In this document: in pieces, positions 45,437 to 54,984 of the stretch
How the letters are laid out: every line of letters begins with the position of its first letter
Position numbering within the stretch: the stretch's first letter is position 1
NCBI GenBank assembly: GCA_003562475.1
Contig: PWUU01000074.1
Coordinates: 1 to 64,000 of the forward strand
Reading direction: 5' to 3'
Source: Dehalococcoidia bacterium
GTDB taxonomy: Bacteria > Chloroflexota > Dehalococcoidia > GIF9 > AB-539-J10
Length of the DNA: 64,000 nucleotides
Notes under the pieces: model-generated
Told to the model about the DNA's origin: nothing
What the model saw: the letters and a program-made list of their open reading frames with translations, nothing else
Databases searched by the model: none
Program-made: the position numbers and the translations under genes

Positions 45437-46720
45437 ATGCGGCACACGAAGACACGTGTCCTCGTCCTCATGTGCATCGCGATGCTGCTGGGCTACATGC
45501 CCTGGTACAGCTTCTCCGCGGTCGCTGCCTACCTCGCACAGGACTTCGGCCTCGGCGCAGGCCAGATGGGAGCCATCCTGTCGGTCTTCCAGGTGGGGTA
45601 TGTCGTCATCGTCGTCTTCACCGGGTGGCTCGCCGACCGTATCGGACCCCGGAGAGTAGTCGCCTGGGCAACGCTTCTCGCAGCGATCTCGTCCACAGCA
45701 TTCCTGTTCCTGGCGCGCGACTTCGCGAGCATCCTTGTGCTCAGGCTGGCTGTTGGCCTCTCGTGCGGCGCCATCTATGCACCGGGCATGGCGTTTCTCT
45801 CTTCCTGGTTCTCGCCGAAGGAGAGGGGAAAGGCCATAGGCGCCTACACAGCCGCTCTCACTGCCGCCTACGGAGGTGGCTACCTGGTAGCGGCACCTCT
45901 CGCTGCTGCCCATGGCTGGCGGGTAGGAATGCTGGGGACATCTATCCCTGTCTTCGTGGCTGCATTCATTGTCTTCTTCCTCGTTCGTGACACAGGACCG
46001 AACGAGGATTCGCCGGGCAATTCAGAATCCCCGCCGACCGCCGACATCGATCCTTCCAGCTACGGCGGTACCAGGCGCACGCTGCTGGCAGCTCAGTTGC
46101 TCATATCGCTCGCCTACATGGGCCACATGTGGGAGCTTTACGCGTTCTGGGGATGGATCGGGCCTTACTATGTGGCAAACGTCCTGCACGCAGGCTACGG
46201 TGAAGCACAGGCCGTCTCCATCGGCGGCATGCTATCCGCACTGGTCATCTTCGCGGGCGTACCCGCAGTCTGGTTTGTCGGGTCGCTCTCGGACCGTATC
46301 GGTCGCCTCAAGGCCATCATCATCGCATCGCTCGCCAGCCTCATTGTCCAGTGCACATTCGGATTCCTGTTCGGAAGACCCCTCGAACTGGTCGTACTCG
46401 TCGGACTGTGGCTGGGTTTCTGGGTCATTGCCGATTCGGGCATCTACAAGGCAGGGCTCACCGAGTTGGTGAACGCAAATCGACGTTCGCTGGCCCTTGG
46501 ACTTCAATCTGCTGCAGGCTTCTCACTAACCGTTGTCTCTCCAATGGTCTTTGGCAATCTTCTCGAGATCACCAACACGAAAGGAATCGACCCAACTACA
46601 GCCACGAGCTGGGGGATCCCGTTCCTCGTGCTCGGACTGGGAGCGCTGGTTGCACCTCTTGCAACCGTGGCGCTGCGCCGCCTGCCAGAGGCGAAGCTGC
46701 TCTCGCGGGATCAGAGCTAG
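45437..46720 (+). CDS. MFS transporter
   Basis: 427 aa, about 12 membrane segments. The MFS A-motif loop GWLADRIGPRRVV lies between TM2 and TM3, with a repeat in the second half (GSLSDRIGRLKAI). The central cytoplasmic loop is acidic. Family closest to bacterial organic-anion or oxalate/formate-type transporters, but the substrate is not determinable. The start follows AGGAGG. Confidence 0.85.
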   Translation: MRHTKTRVLVLMCIAMLLGYMPWYSFSAVAAYLAQDFGLGAGQMGAILSVFQVGYVVIVVFTGWLADRIGPRRVVAWATLLAAISSTAFLFLARDFASILVLRLAVGLSCGAIYAPGMAFLSSWFSPKERGKAIGAYTAALTAAYGGGYLVAAPLAAAHGWRVGMLGTSIPVFVAAFIVFFLVRDTGPNEDSPGNSESPPTADIDPSSYGGTRRTLLAAQLLISLAYMGHMWELYAFWGWIGPYYVANVLHAGYGEAQAVSIGGMLSALVIFAGVPAVWFVGSLSDRIGRLKAIIIASLASLIVQCTFGFLFGRPLELVVLVGLWLGFWVIADSGIYKAGLTELVNANRRSLALGLQSAAGFSLTVVSPMVFGNLLEITNTKGIDPTTATSWGIPFLVLGLGALVAPLATVALRRLPEAKLLSRDQS

Positions 46721-46971
46721 CCTGCCATCGAAAAACCCGAGACCAGGATCCCAACAATCACAACGGCTGCCACCACGAGGAGAGCCACGCGCAACCGGCC
46801 ACCAGGTCCAGTCAGACCGCAACAACAACCTGAGTCGCTATCAGAAGGCACCGTATCAGCGTCTTCACGCCTCCCGGACTTCCCACCAGGATGGCGGGAG
46901 TCCTCGGGATGGCCTGACGCCTGACCACGTAGCTCCTGGCCGCTCTGGAAATGCCTTCTTTCATCGCTCAT
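46717..46971 (-). CDS. Small tail-anchored membrane protein
   Basis: 84 aa. Starts at MSDERRHFQSG behind GGAGGAG and overlaps the crotonase 3' end by 11 bp. A polar, Gly/Arg/Asp-rich N-terminal 50 residues, a CCCG cluster, then one C-terminal helix (LRVALLVVAAVVIVGILV). No family recognised. The overlap with both flanking genes suggests a tightly packed but real small gene. Confidence 0.5.
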   Translation of the reverse strand: MSDERRHFQSGQELRGQASGHPEDSRHPGGKSGRREDADTVPSDSDSGCCCGLTGPGGRLRVALLVVAAVVIVGILVSGFSMAG

Positions 46972-47764
46972 CGCAGATCTCCTCCGTGCCCCAACGGGGC
47001 GTCCGCTTCTCGAGAAACGCCGCAGATCCTTCTGCAGGCTCCCCGGAAGCATACAATCGCTCGATGAGCTCCGGCTCGGCTGCTGACACATCACCAAACC
47101 ACGCGGGTGCCGATGCATTCACGAGCTTCTTGGCCATACGCATGGCGAGCGGGCCACCCGACCGCATGCGATCAACCACACCTTCTACTGACGGCATTAG
47201 CGTCACCGCAGGTACACACATGTTCGCCAGGTTCATCTCACACGCCTCCGCAGCACTCACCTGCCTGCGCGTCAGGATGAGGTCTTTCGCGTTGGCAGGA
47301 CCTACCACGGTCACAAGTAGAGGCGTACAGGCCCAGGAGAAGAAGTAGCCGAGGCTCGTGTTTGGCAGCGACCATGTGGAATCGTCAGCTGCGACCCGGA
47401 GGTCACAGGCGATAGCGATCGCAACGCCCGCGCCTATGCACGCCCCATTCACCGCCGCCACGGTTATCTGCTCCACGTCGCGCAAGCGCTTGACCAGGTC
47501 CTGTCCAATACGCTGATGCCGTCGCGCCGATGCCGGGTCATTCTCTACGGACATCGCATCGCTCTTCAGGTCGACGCCAGCCATGAACGATCTCCCCTCT
47601 CCCGTGAAAACGACGAAACGGGTCTGGTCATCTTCGTCCAGCTGCCGGCACAACGCTATCATCTCACGAAGCATCTGTCCATCCAGCGCATTATGCAGGC
47701 GCGGATTATTGAACCTCACCTTCATGAGGTCACCGTGTTTTTCGACCAGCAGCTTCTCATACAT
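46961..47764 (-). CDS. Crotonase-family protein, likely not a hydratase
   Basis: 267 aa. The oxyanion-hole glycines are present (GRSFMAGVDLKSD and NGACIGAGVAIAIACD). In classical enoyl-CoA hydratase the two catalytic glutamates sit in GGGCELAMMCD and PEILLG; here these read GAGVAIAIACD and PNTSLG, so both are missing. It is more likely an isomerase, hydrolase or another crotonase-type enzyme. It acts on acyl-CoA in the cytoplasm; substrate unknown. Confidence 0.8.
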   Translation of the reverse strand: MYEKLLVEKHGDLMKVRFNNPRLHNALDGQMLREMIALCRQLDEDDQTRFVVFTGEGRSFMAGVDLKSDAMSVENDPASARRHQRIGQDLVKRLRDVEQITVAAVNGACIGAGVAIAIACDLRVAADDSTWSLPNTSLGYFFSWACTPLLVTVVGPANAKDLILTRRQVSAAEACEMNLANMCVPAVTLMPSVEGVVDRMRSGGPLAMRMAKKLVNASAPAWFGDVSAAEPELIERLYASGEPAEGSAAFLEKRTPRWGTEEICDER

Positions 47765-48102
47765 GCGCCACGACTCTTATGTACGTCACGGCAATAGCCG
47801 CATCATAGTACCACATCACCCATCGGAGTACAGCTAACCACGACGCGACAATCAGCCGGTAATTCTCCGGCGACAGGAACGCGCGAAAGGAATCGGGCGC
47901 CACGCAGCGCGTCGCAGTTCAGCCATAGCCGCCATGTCACCCGGCGCAATATCGAGCATCATCACAGGCACGAAGGTAACCGCTCCTCGAAGTCTCGCCG
48001 GTCAGCAGAACGATAATAATGTGCTGCCATACAAGAGGCGGCGCAAGACACTTAGCCTTCCTCACTGCCATTTCCGCGCCAGAGAGCGTAAAATCCTTCC
48101 CT
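47765..48102. other. Divergent intergenic region
   Basis: About 340 bp between the crotonase start (minus) and the CDF start (plus). No convincing gene or RNA; a small minus-strand open frame here overlaps the CDF gene and is a shadow. Confidence 0.4.
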
Positions 48103-49065
48103 ATGGATAACCAGAGCGATTCCTCTATCCAGTCCACCAAAGTAAAGGTCGCGAAGACCGCGATCGTCACCATCTCATCGCTCTTTGTGCTCAAGGTGGC
48201 AGCTGCCGCCGCCACGGGCAGTATCGGGATCCTCGCGGACGCCCTGCACAGCCTCCTCGACCTTTCGGCAGCCCTGATTGGCTACGTCGCCGTGCGTGTT
48301 TCTGGAAAGCCCCCGGACAGGGAGCACCATTTTGGCCACGGCAGGGCCGAGGATATCGCTGGAGCGAGCATTGCCACAATCATATTCATCGCAGCGGGCA
48401 TTATCGCCTACCAGGCGATACAGCGGCTTGCAGAAGGTACCGCCGTCCAGATGGTGGAAGCTGGCATCATCGCAACAGGCGTTGCGATCGCGATAAATGT
48501 GGCTGTGTCACGGTACGTCCTGAGAATAGCGAAGGCAGCAGATTCGGTCGCGCTCGAAGCCACGGGGCGCGACCTGATGGCAGACGTGATGAGTTCGGTG
48601 GCGGTGTTCATCGGACTGATTCTCGTAAGAATAACCGGACAGCCCGTGTTGGACCCCGTGGTGGCACTCATAGTGGTGGCGCTCATCGCCCGAACCGCCC
48701 ACGGCACACTGCGCAAGGCTATCAGGAACCTCATGGACACGAAGCTTCCAGAGAAAGAAGAACGCAAAATACGTCAATTGCTGGGACAACATGAAGAAAT
48801 AGCCAATTACCATAGCCTTCGTACCCGGAAGGCGGGCAGTCAGCGTCACGTGGTTGCTCACATTGTCGTCTCGCGCGACCACACTGTTGAAGAGGGCCAC
48901 CGTATCGCCGAGGAGGTCGAGGACCAGATACGGGCCCTCTACAGGGGAACGACGGTGACCGTCCACGTCGAGCCGTGCACGCCCGAGTGTACCGAGTGTC
49001 CAGCGCCATGCCGAGAGCACCAGGAGCATCACAACGCCCGGAGGGGAACTCAACCATCATCCTAA
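48103..49065 (+). CDS. Cation diffusion facilitator (CDF) metal transporter
   Basis: 320 aa. Six membrane segments. HDxxD-type metal-binding residues lie in TM2 (ADALHSLLDLSA), and VGGG-like ADVMSSVAVFIG in TM5. The C-terminal domain has typical HVVAHIVVSRDHTVEEGHRIAEEVE. The tail is unusual: PCTPECTECPAPCREHQEHH, with four Cys and three His. CDF proteins export Zn2+, Fe2+, Mn2+ or Co2+ by antiport. ATG 48103 has no strong ribosome binding site. Confidence 0.88.
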   Translation: MDNQSDSSIQSTKVKVAKTAIVTISSLFVLKVAAAAATGSIGILADALHSLLDLSAALIGYVAVRVSGKPPDREHHFGHGRAEDIAGASIATIIFIAAGIIAYQAIQRLAEGTAVQMVEAGIIATGVAIAINVAVSRYVLRIAKAADSVALEATGRDLMADVMSSVAVFIGLILVRITGQPVLDPVVALIVVALIARTAHGTLRKAIRNLMDTKLPEKEERKIRQLLGQHEEIANYHSLRTRKAGSQRHVVAHIVVSRDHTVEEGHRIAEEVEDQIRALYRGTTVTVHVEPCTPECTECPAPCREHQEHHNARRGTQPSS

Positions 49066-49142
49066 ACCAGCCGTGTGCACCATCGTTGTACAGATAGCAG
49101 TGACATATGCCGGCGGGACCGGATGATGTCCAGAGGAGTACC

Positions 49143-49382
49143 ATGGACGACACAGCGTTTCATTATTCCCGCACTCTGCGGATCATCATGGTTCTCGCAA
49201 TCGTCGTGCCACTACTTGGCATCAGTCTTCTCTTGTGGTACTTCTCCTCGGTGGACGTTCCCGAGGCAATCGGCGTCGCAGGCGAGGGAGTGGTCGTGAA
49301 CGCTGTTCCGAATGATCCGGATGCCCACGTCTCTGGTCTTACATTGGCGCCGGACGGCGACGAGCAGCAGGCTGAGATCTAG
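49143..49382 (+). CDS. Small single-span membrane protein
   Basis: 79 aa. ATG behind GAGGAG. One helix (IIMVLAIVVPLLGISLLLWYF), then a polar tail with DPDAHVSG. No recognisable family. Located 77 bp after the CDF gene in the same orientation. Confidence 0.5.
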   Translation: MDDTAFHYSRTLRIIMVLAIVVPLLGISLLLWYFSSVDVPEAIGVAGEGVVVNAVPNDPDAHVSGLTLAPDGDEQQAEI

Positions 49383-49482
49383 TCGTACAACCCGGCTTCG
49401 CCATGGTTCGCAATCGCAACAGTTCCACATAAGATTCCAAGATTTCCTCCGCAAGATTGCCCTAATCGTAGTTCACGAGTGT

Positions 49483-49512
49483 TTGACATTCGTATACGAG
49501 CACGACTAGAAT
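49483..49512 (+). promoter_or_regulatory. Predicted promoter of the PPDK gene
   Basis: TTGACA (49483-49488), 18 bp, then TAGAAT (49507-49512). Both near consensus. The predicted start lies about 190 bp before the PPDK ATG, leaving a structured leader. Confidence 0.6.
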
Positions 49513-49560
49513 GTCGCTGCATCATGAGACATGCAGGCTGGTGTGCGGGAAGCAACTGAC

Positions 49561-49607
49561 GGGCTTAGGCCCTGTTCCATTGTAAAGACAGGGCCCTTCA
49601 TTTGTCT
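49561..49607 (+). terminator. Hairpin / attenuator-like terminator in the PPDK leader
   Basis: GGCCCTGT (49568-49575) pairs with ACAGGGCC (49588-49595), followed by CTTCATTTGTCTT. The upstream GGGC (49561-49564) can instead pair with GCCC (49569-49572), an antiterminator-like alternative. CTGCAT..ATGCAG forms a smaller hairpin before it. Confidence 0.5.
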
Positions 49608-49711
49608 TGAGGGCGCTGGTTAACAGGATAGACCGGAATCCGATTATTCTGGTATTCGCATCGCCGCACCGAGCTCAATACCGGAGCCTGTGGGTTCCAG
49701 CAGGAGGATCG

Positions 49712-52411
49712 ATGACCAGAAAATACGTGTACTCGTTCGGTGACGGGACGGCCGAAGGCAGAGCAGATCTCAAGGACCTGCTTGGAGGTAAGGGGGCCAA
49801 TCTCGCTGAGATGGCGCGTATGGGCGTACCCGTCCCGCCGGGCTTCACTATCACAACTGACGCATGTAACCACTACCTTAAGAACAACAGGACTCTCCCC
49901 GATGGTCTTGAAGAAGAAGTGGAGCAGGCTCTTACAAGCCTGGAGAACGCACGCGGATTGGCCTTCGGTGACAGGGACGATCCTCTCCTGCTGTCCGTTC
50001 GATCAGGATCCCGAGTCTCCATGCCCGGCATGATGGATACCGTCCTCGACCTCGGGTTGAACGAGGATTCGGTGCGCGGGCTCGCCAAGAAAACGAATAA
50101 TCCGCGTTTCGCATGGGATAGTTTTCGGCGTCTCATCAAGATGTACAGCAACGTGGTGCTTGGTGTGCCCGACGCGGTACTGAACAACGTCGAGAACCAG
50201 ATCAAACATGAGCGAGGCGTACGGTTGGATAGCGATCTTCCTGCAGAAGACCTGCCTGGACTCACAGAGTTGCTTCGTGAAGAAGTGAAGAAGTTCTCCG
50301 AAAAGGAATTCCCGCTGGACCCTCGAGACCAGCTCTGGACGGCCATCGAGGCCGTCTTCAACTCGTGGAACACACCCCGCGCCATAGCCTACCGGGAAAT
50401 GAACGAAATCTCCCACGACCTTGGCACTGCGGCAACGATTCAGTCGATGGTGTTTGGCAACATGGGCGATGACTGCGGGACAGGCGTGGTCTTCTCTCGA
50501 GACCCATCGACGGGCCAGAAGGTCCTCACCGGGGAGTTCCTGCCCAACGCTCAGGGGGAGGATATCGTTGCCGGCACCTCCACCCCACGTCCAGTCGAAG
50601 AGATGCAGGACCTCATGCCCGCGGCCTACGAACAGCTTGAAGCGATGGCACGGCGACTCGAGAAGCACTTCAAGGATATTCAGGATATCGAGTTCACCGT
50701 AGAGAACGGCAAGCTGTGGATACTCCAGACCCGCGCCGGCAAGAGAGCGGCACAGGCCTCTATCAAGGTGGCGACAGATCTCACGCGCGAGCGAGTGATG
50801 GGCGCGACAGACGCGTTTCTCAGAATCACACCCCAGCAGCTCGAACAGGTGCTACACCCGATCATCGATCCTGGCGCCAGGCGCGAGGTGGTGGCTCGTG
50901 GACTTCCGGCTTCTCCCGGCGCAGCATCCGGCCGCGTCGCCTTCAACCCGGACGAGCTTATCGAGATGCAGTCAAAGGACGGTGGCTCATACATTCTGGT
51001 GAGGTCGGAGACGTCGGCCGACGACATCCGCGGCATCAATGCCGCTGTCGGCATTCTCACCACCCGTGGCGGCATCACATCGCACGCGGCAGTCGTCGCC
51101 CGCGGTATGGGCAAGTGCTGCGTGGTTGGTGCCTCCGCCATCGACATCCATGAAGACAAGGATGAGTTCATTGTCGGGAACCGGATTGTCACTAAGGGCG
51201 ACTGGATCACCATAGATGGCACTACCGGCGAGGTAATCATCGGCCAGCTTCCCACGACACGACCCGAGCTCAGCACTGAGTTCCAGGAGCTCATGTTGTG
51301 GGCCGACCTTGTAAAGCAGATAGGCGTGATGACGAACGCAGACACCGCCTCTGATTCTCGCGTCGCGCGTCAGTTCGGCGCGGAAGGAATCGGTCTCTGC
51401 CGAACCGAACACATGTTTTTCCAACAGGACCGCATCGACCACTTCCGCAAAGCCATCCTGGCTCAGGACCACAGCGAGCGCGTCAGCGCCCTCGAGGAAC
51501 TGCTTCCGTTTCAGAAGAGCGACTTCACCGACATCTTCCAGGTGATGGAAGGCCTCCCTGTAACCGTCCGGCTCCTCGATCCGCCACTGCACGAGTTCCT
51601 GCCTCTCCCCCACGACGAGGACGAGCTGACCGCGCTTGCCAAGCGCCTCCGCCTCCCATATCGTCGTGTTAGAGAGCGTGTGCATGGGCTCGAGCAGTTC
51701 AACCCGATGCTCGGCCACCGCGGCTGTCGTCTCGGAATCACATTTCCCGAGATCTACGAGATGCAGGTCAGGGCCATAATCGAGGCTGCATATGAGCTCA
51801 TGCGCGAAGGCGTCACCGTACAGCCAGAGATCATGCTGCCGTTCGTGAGCGCCGAGGAGGAACTGGCTATCCTCCGCCAACTGGTCTTCACTTCGGCAGA
51901 GGAAGTCAGATCCAGGATGAAATTCCCCGACTCGAATTTCAAGTTTGGCATCATGATAGAACTCCCACGAGCAGCGCTGATCGGGGATCGCCTTGCCCCA
52001 TACTGCGACTTCTTCTCGTTCGGCACAAACGACCTGACGCAATCGACCTATGGCTACAGTCGTGACGATATCGGAACATTCCTCACTGCATACGTCGAGA
52101 AAGGCATCCTCAAGCAAGACCCGTTTGTGACCATCGACAGGGCTGCTGTTGGCGAGTTGATGCGAACATGCGTCGAGCGCGGCAAGAGAACCAATTCTGA
52201 TTTGAAGATCGGTGTGTGCGGCGAGCACGGTGGCGACCCTGAATCGGTGAAATTCTTCCACCAGATAGGAGTCGACTACGTGAGCTGTTCGCCCTATCGA
52301 GTTCCCGTCGCGCGCTTCGCCGCGTCACAGGCCGCCATCCTCACGAAACGCGAGAGCAACAACGGGCTCATGGAAACGCGCAGCAAGATGATGCCGCCGC
52401 TGACCCCCTGA
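49712..52411 (+). CDS. ppdK: Pyruvate, phosphate dikinase
   Basis: 899 aa. The N-terminal ATP-grasp domain opens KYVYSFGDGTAEGRADLKDLL. The phosphohistidine domain has GGITSHAAVVARGMGK, and the C-terminal PEP/pyruvate barrel has GEGIGLCRTEHMF and the catalytic-Cys segment GVCGEHGGDPESVKFF. It interconverts ATP, Pi and pyruvate with AMP, PPi and PEP, and serves glycolysis or gluconeogenesis in anaerobes. ATG 49712 lies 5 bp behind AGGAGG; a longer frame to 49607 runs into the leader terminator. Confidence 0.96.
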   Translation: MTRKYVYSFGDGTAEGRADLKDLLGGKGANLAEMARMGVPVPPGFTITTDACNHYLKNNRTLPDGLEEEVEQALTSLENARGLAFGDRDDPLLLSVRSGSRVSMPGMMDTVLDLGLNEDSVRGLAKKTNNPRFAWDSFRRLIKMYSNVVLGVPDAVLNNVENQIKHERGVRLDSDLPAEDLPGLTELLREEVKKFSEKEFPLDPRDQLWTAIEAVFNSWNTPRAIAYREMNEISHDLGTAATIQSMVFGNMGDDCGTGVVFSRDPSTGQKVLTGEFLPNAQGEDIVAGTSTPRPVEEMQDLMPAAYEQLEAMARRLEKHFKDIQDIEFTVENGKLWILQTRAGKRAAQASIKVATDLTRERVMGATDAFLRITPQQLEQVLHPIIDPGARREVVARGLPASPGAASGRVAFNPDELIEMQSKDGGSYILVRSETSADDIRGINAAVGILTTRGGITSHAAVVARGMGKCCVVGASAIDIHEDKDEFIVGNRIVTKGDWITIDGTTGEVIIGQLPTTRPELSTEFQELMLWADLVKQIGVMTNADTASDSRVARQFGAEGIGLCRTEHMFFQQDRIDHFRKAILAQDHSERVSALEELLPFQKSDFTDIFQVMEGLPVTVRLLDPPLHEFLPLPHDEDELTALAKRLRLPYRRVRERVHGLEQFNPMLGHRGCRLGITFPEIYEMQVRAIIEAAYELMREGVTVQPEIMLPFVSAEEELAILRQLVFTSAEEVRSRMKFPDSNFKFGIMIELPRAALIGDRLAPYCDFFSFGTNDLTQSTYGYSRDDIGTFLTAYVEKGILKQDPFVTIDRAAVGELMRTCVERGKRTNSDLKIGVCGEHGGDPESVKFFHQIGVDYVSCSPYRVPVARFAASQAAILTKRESNNGLMETRSKMMPPLTP

Positions 52412-52522
52412 CGAGAGAAACAGCGAGTGTCCATACGCCAACAGCGCAACCTTGTTCGATGGCGTCTTCTCGCGGGTGTGCATCGTCCCACCGGGGACCT
52501 TCACCACACCGCGTTACATCGC

Positions 52523-53130
52523 TCAGGGGTGGTAACACCCTCCGGACGCTTCATCGCGCGATAGATTCGAGGCACGCGCTACCCCGGTTACTGCCTGGGA
52601 CCGGATGCACTCTATTACAGCTTCGTTACACCGTATTTTCGTCATGTCATACCGCTCCCGGCAGACAATCCTTTCGAGGGAGCGGCGTCGCGGGCCCAGT
52701 TCTCGAGCACGTGCGAGCGCCGCAGCCCTTGCCGCCTCCTTTTCGTGCGGGCAGCCGAGAGGAACGATGTGATCCACGGTGAAGTAGTCGGGAATGCCCG
52801 GCAACTCGCGTGTCTCCATCTCGGGTTGCCCATCCTGCAGCGTGCCTCACGCGGTCGCGAGGCCAGGGCCCGTGGCACCGGCTGGAGACTGTAGACACAG
52901 GTCGCGAGCCTCCATCGCCGCAACGCATTGCCGCGAAGGATGCGCGGATACCCTTCCATCACACGTCGATTCTCCGGCGCGATGATAACAACAGGCGCTG
53001 CCAGAGAAACGGCTGCCCAGAGACACTCCACTTAGACGAGGGGGGCACGTGTGCGTGCTTCATCCAGCAGGGAGGCCACCAATCGTGCTACCTCGCGCCT
53101 TACGAATTCATCCTCGACAACGACGTACAC
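52523..53130 (-). pseudogene. Nitroreductase-like gene, decayed
   Basis: Minus-strand pieces in different frames: AAVSLAAPVVIIAPENRR (frame ending 52642), then GIPDYFTVDHIVPLGCP and LERIVCRERYD in the frame ending 52523. Together they follow the nitroreductase order (aP-vvi..., LxIPD-V-VPLGYP, C-terminal R...I). A stop codon interrupts the region near 53035 and there is at least one frameshift. The FMN-binding N-terminus is not found. Confidence 0.5.
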
Positions 53131-53500
53131 GCATGGCTAACTGTTCGTTGTGGACGGCGCAAGGCAAGCGACATCGAGTGTCATTTCGGCGACTCCACGG
53201 GGAACCGGATCCGGCTTGAACCTCCTGACACTGTGGCGCACCGCAGCAAGATAAGGGAGGTTATCGAATACAGGTGAACCGTCCACTTTCGAGACCCCTG
53301 CCTGCATAGCTGACGATGGCGGGAGTCATTGCGTCTTCTTGTACTGGTGGTGTCCGTGCGTCAATTACGCCTGCCAGCCTGCCCACTCTGGCCCTCTCGT
53401 GCACTCCGCCCGGGAGACGCACGCCCGGCCATCTCAGCACGTATCTTGAGCACATCTCATCTCGCGTGAGATGTGACCAGGTTCGTACTTCCGTCAGTCT
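53131..53500. other. Intergenic region, nothing recognised
   Basis: About 370 bp upstream of the decayed nitroreductase. It may hold its lost N-terminus, but no frame retains family motifs. Confidence 0.35.
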
Positions 53501-53944
53501 CTAATGACTCCTGTCACCCGAGAACCGTCCTATCCCTTTGTGCAGCCCGGATTCGGATGCCAGGTATCGTAGCTCAAGCTTAAGGCGAAGTCGGGAGTTC
53601 CAGACCGCCCGTACCCCACGCTCTTCCACCAGCTCTCTGGTCCACTCTCGCACTACCTGACGCTCTTCGGACGATAGCCCCAGAGGCTCGAGATTCCCAA
53701 GAAACGCCAGAGGGTCTTCCGATGACTCGGGAAACCCCAGTCCCTCATCGGCACGTTCCAGCGTTCTGGCAAACTCCTGATTGAGAATGCCTTCGTGCCT
53801 CGAGGCGTCCTGGCGAAGCTTCTCCTGTCTCGCGAGGTCCGCGGGAGTGAGGGGTTGTGCGGGGCTTTCACCAATGACTGTCCGGGCACTCTGAGGGCCA
53901 CGTTTCTTGCCGAAGAGACCACCCAAGAAATCGCCGATTCTCAT
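53501..53944 (-). CDS. Hypothetical soluble protein
   Basis: 147 aa, charged and mostly helical. Starts MRIGDFLGGLFGKKRG with a good GGAGGTG ribosome binding site. Middle helix LARQEKLRQDASRHEGIL; conserved-looking PEDP. No signal peptide, membrane span or Cys. No family recognised; an alternative plus-strand reading is a shadow. Confidence 0.65.
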   Translation of the reverse strand: MRIGDFLGGLFGKKRGPQSARTVIGESPAQPLTPADLARQEKLRQDASRHEGILNQEFARTLERADEGLGFPESSEDPLAFLGNLEPLGLSSEERQVVREWTRELVEERGVRAVWNSRLRLKLELRYLASESGLHKGIGRFSGDRSH

Positions 53945-54299
53945 GCGGCACCTCCTTCACAGACAGCTATCGGCACATGGACTGTCTGCCTCATCCAACC
54001 GGACCCGCCGTAAAAGGGAATCCTCGACATTCTCCAATCCACCGCAAGTCACTACCAACGGTTGTTGCGGCCTCCAGATTCCCATACGCAGACCAGAATG
54101 GGCCCGTTCATTGTATCACAGAGCCCCTCTTCAAAGCTGTGCGTGATCTGAAGGCAGCTTCCGAAAAAGAGCGCGTTGCTGGTATCGGTCGAGGTTCACG
54201 CAATCGCAAATACTTCTTCACGCTGGCTTCACATTCCATTGCTAACCTTGCAATCGCACCTCCAAGAGGTCATATGGATCCTGGTGCAAGGAGGCCGGT
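53945..54299. other. Divergent intergenic region
   Basis: About 355 bp between the hypothetical gene (minus) and the Cys-rich secreted protein gene (plus). Must carry both promoters, but I see no clear -35/-10 pair and no other gene. Confidence 0.35.
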
Positions 54300-54797
54300 A
54301 TGAGAAAGAGGGGGAAGATGGTGATTGCACTTGCAATCTCCATGCCGCTCATGCTTCTGGGTGGAGGCCTGGCAGTTGCTGCAGACCAGTTCACGGGATT
54401 ACAGAACGCGACTGAAGGGGATTGGTCGACCATTCTGTCGGGCGGTAGCAGACTGTCCATGCCCTGTATATTGCGTGCGGGATTCACGGATTCAACACGG
54501 ACTCAGGCTGGGGAATGGTGCAGGGTTTGCACTCAGGACCACGACGGCAACTGCGGAGAGGAGTGCTACGTGGCAGGGGCGTGCCCGGTTGACTGTCCCC
54601 TCGTGGCCGAGGGCGAGAGCCTCGCATGCTGCAAGGACGGGAACACTGGTAAGGAGTTCCGGGAATGCTGCCGCTTTCGTGATGCTCCGCCGGTAGAGAC
54701 GACTCAATCGGCGGGTTATAGCGGATGTTCCAGGTGTGACTCGGAGCCCCTAAACGAGTATCCGCCCAATTCACCGTGGTACACAGGGAATTCGTAG
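54300..54797 (+). CDS. Cys-rich secreted protein
   Basis: 165 aa. Signal peptide (MVIALAISMPLMLLGGGLAVAA) then a mature part with 13 cysteines, including ACC, ECC and CxxC (CSRC, CRVC) pairs. It lacks a lipobox and any known domain. GGAGG precedes the ATG. The cysteines could bind metal or form disulfides. It lies upstream of a two-component system whose sensor loop is also Cys-rich, which suggests but does not prove a link. Confidence 0.6.
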   Translation: MRKRGKMVIALAISMPLMLLGGGLAVAADQFTGLQNATEGDWSTILSGGSRLSMPCILRAGFTDSTRTQAGEWCRVCTQDHDGNCGEECYVAGACPVDCPLVAEGESLACCKDGNTGKEFRECCRFRDAPPVETTQSAGYSGCSRCDSEPLNEYPPNSPWYTGNS

Positions 54798-54865
54798 CAC
54801 CGGGCGAGTGGGTGCTACAGGCACCGGCAAATCTATCAGGACCTCACGTCCACGCCTTGACTTGT

Positions 54866-54894
54866 ACCGGCCCCGGCGCACCTGCGGGGCCGGT
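54866..54894 (+). terminator. Hairpin after the Cys-rich gene
   Basis: ACCGGCCCCG (54866-54875) and CGGGGCCGGT (54885-54894) are a perfect 10-bp stem with a 9-nt loop. No T-run follows, so termination is likely but not certain. It separates the secreted protein gene from the response regulator gene. Confidence 0.5.
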
Positions 54895-54984
54895 CTCCAC
54901 TGAACGTCAATGAGCTTTCAACATCATTACAATTCGACCAACTGTGATACCATGCCTTCCGCCATCCTGGAGAGTGCGGAAGAC

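Noticed and set aside
47937..48215. 92-aa minus-strand open frame
   Set aside because: Antisense to the start of the CDF gene, no family motif.
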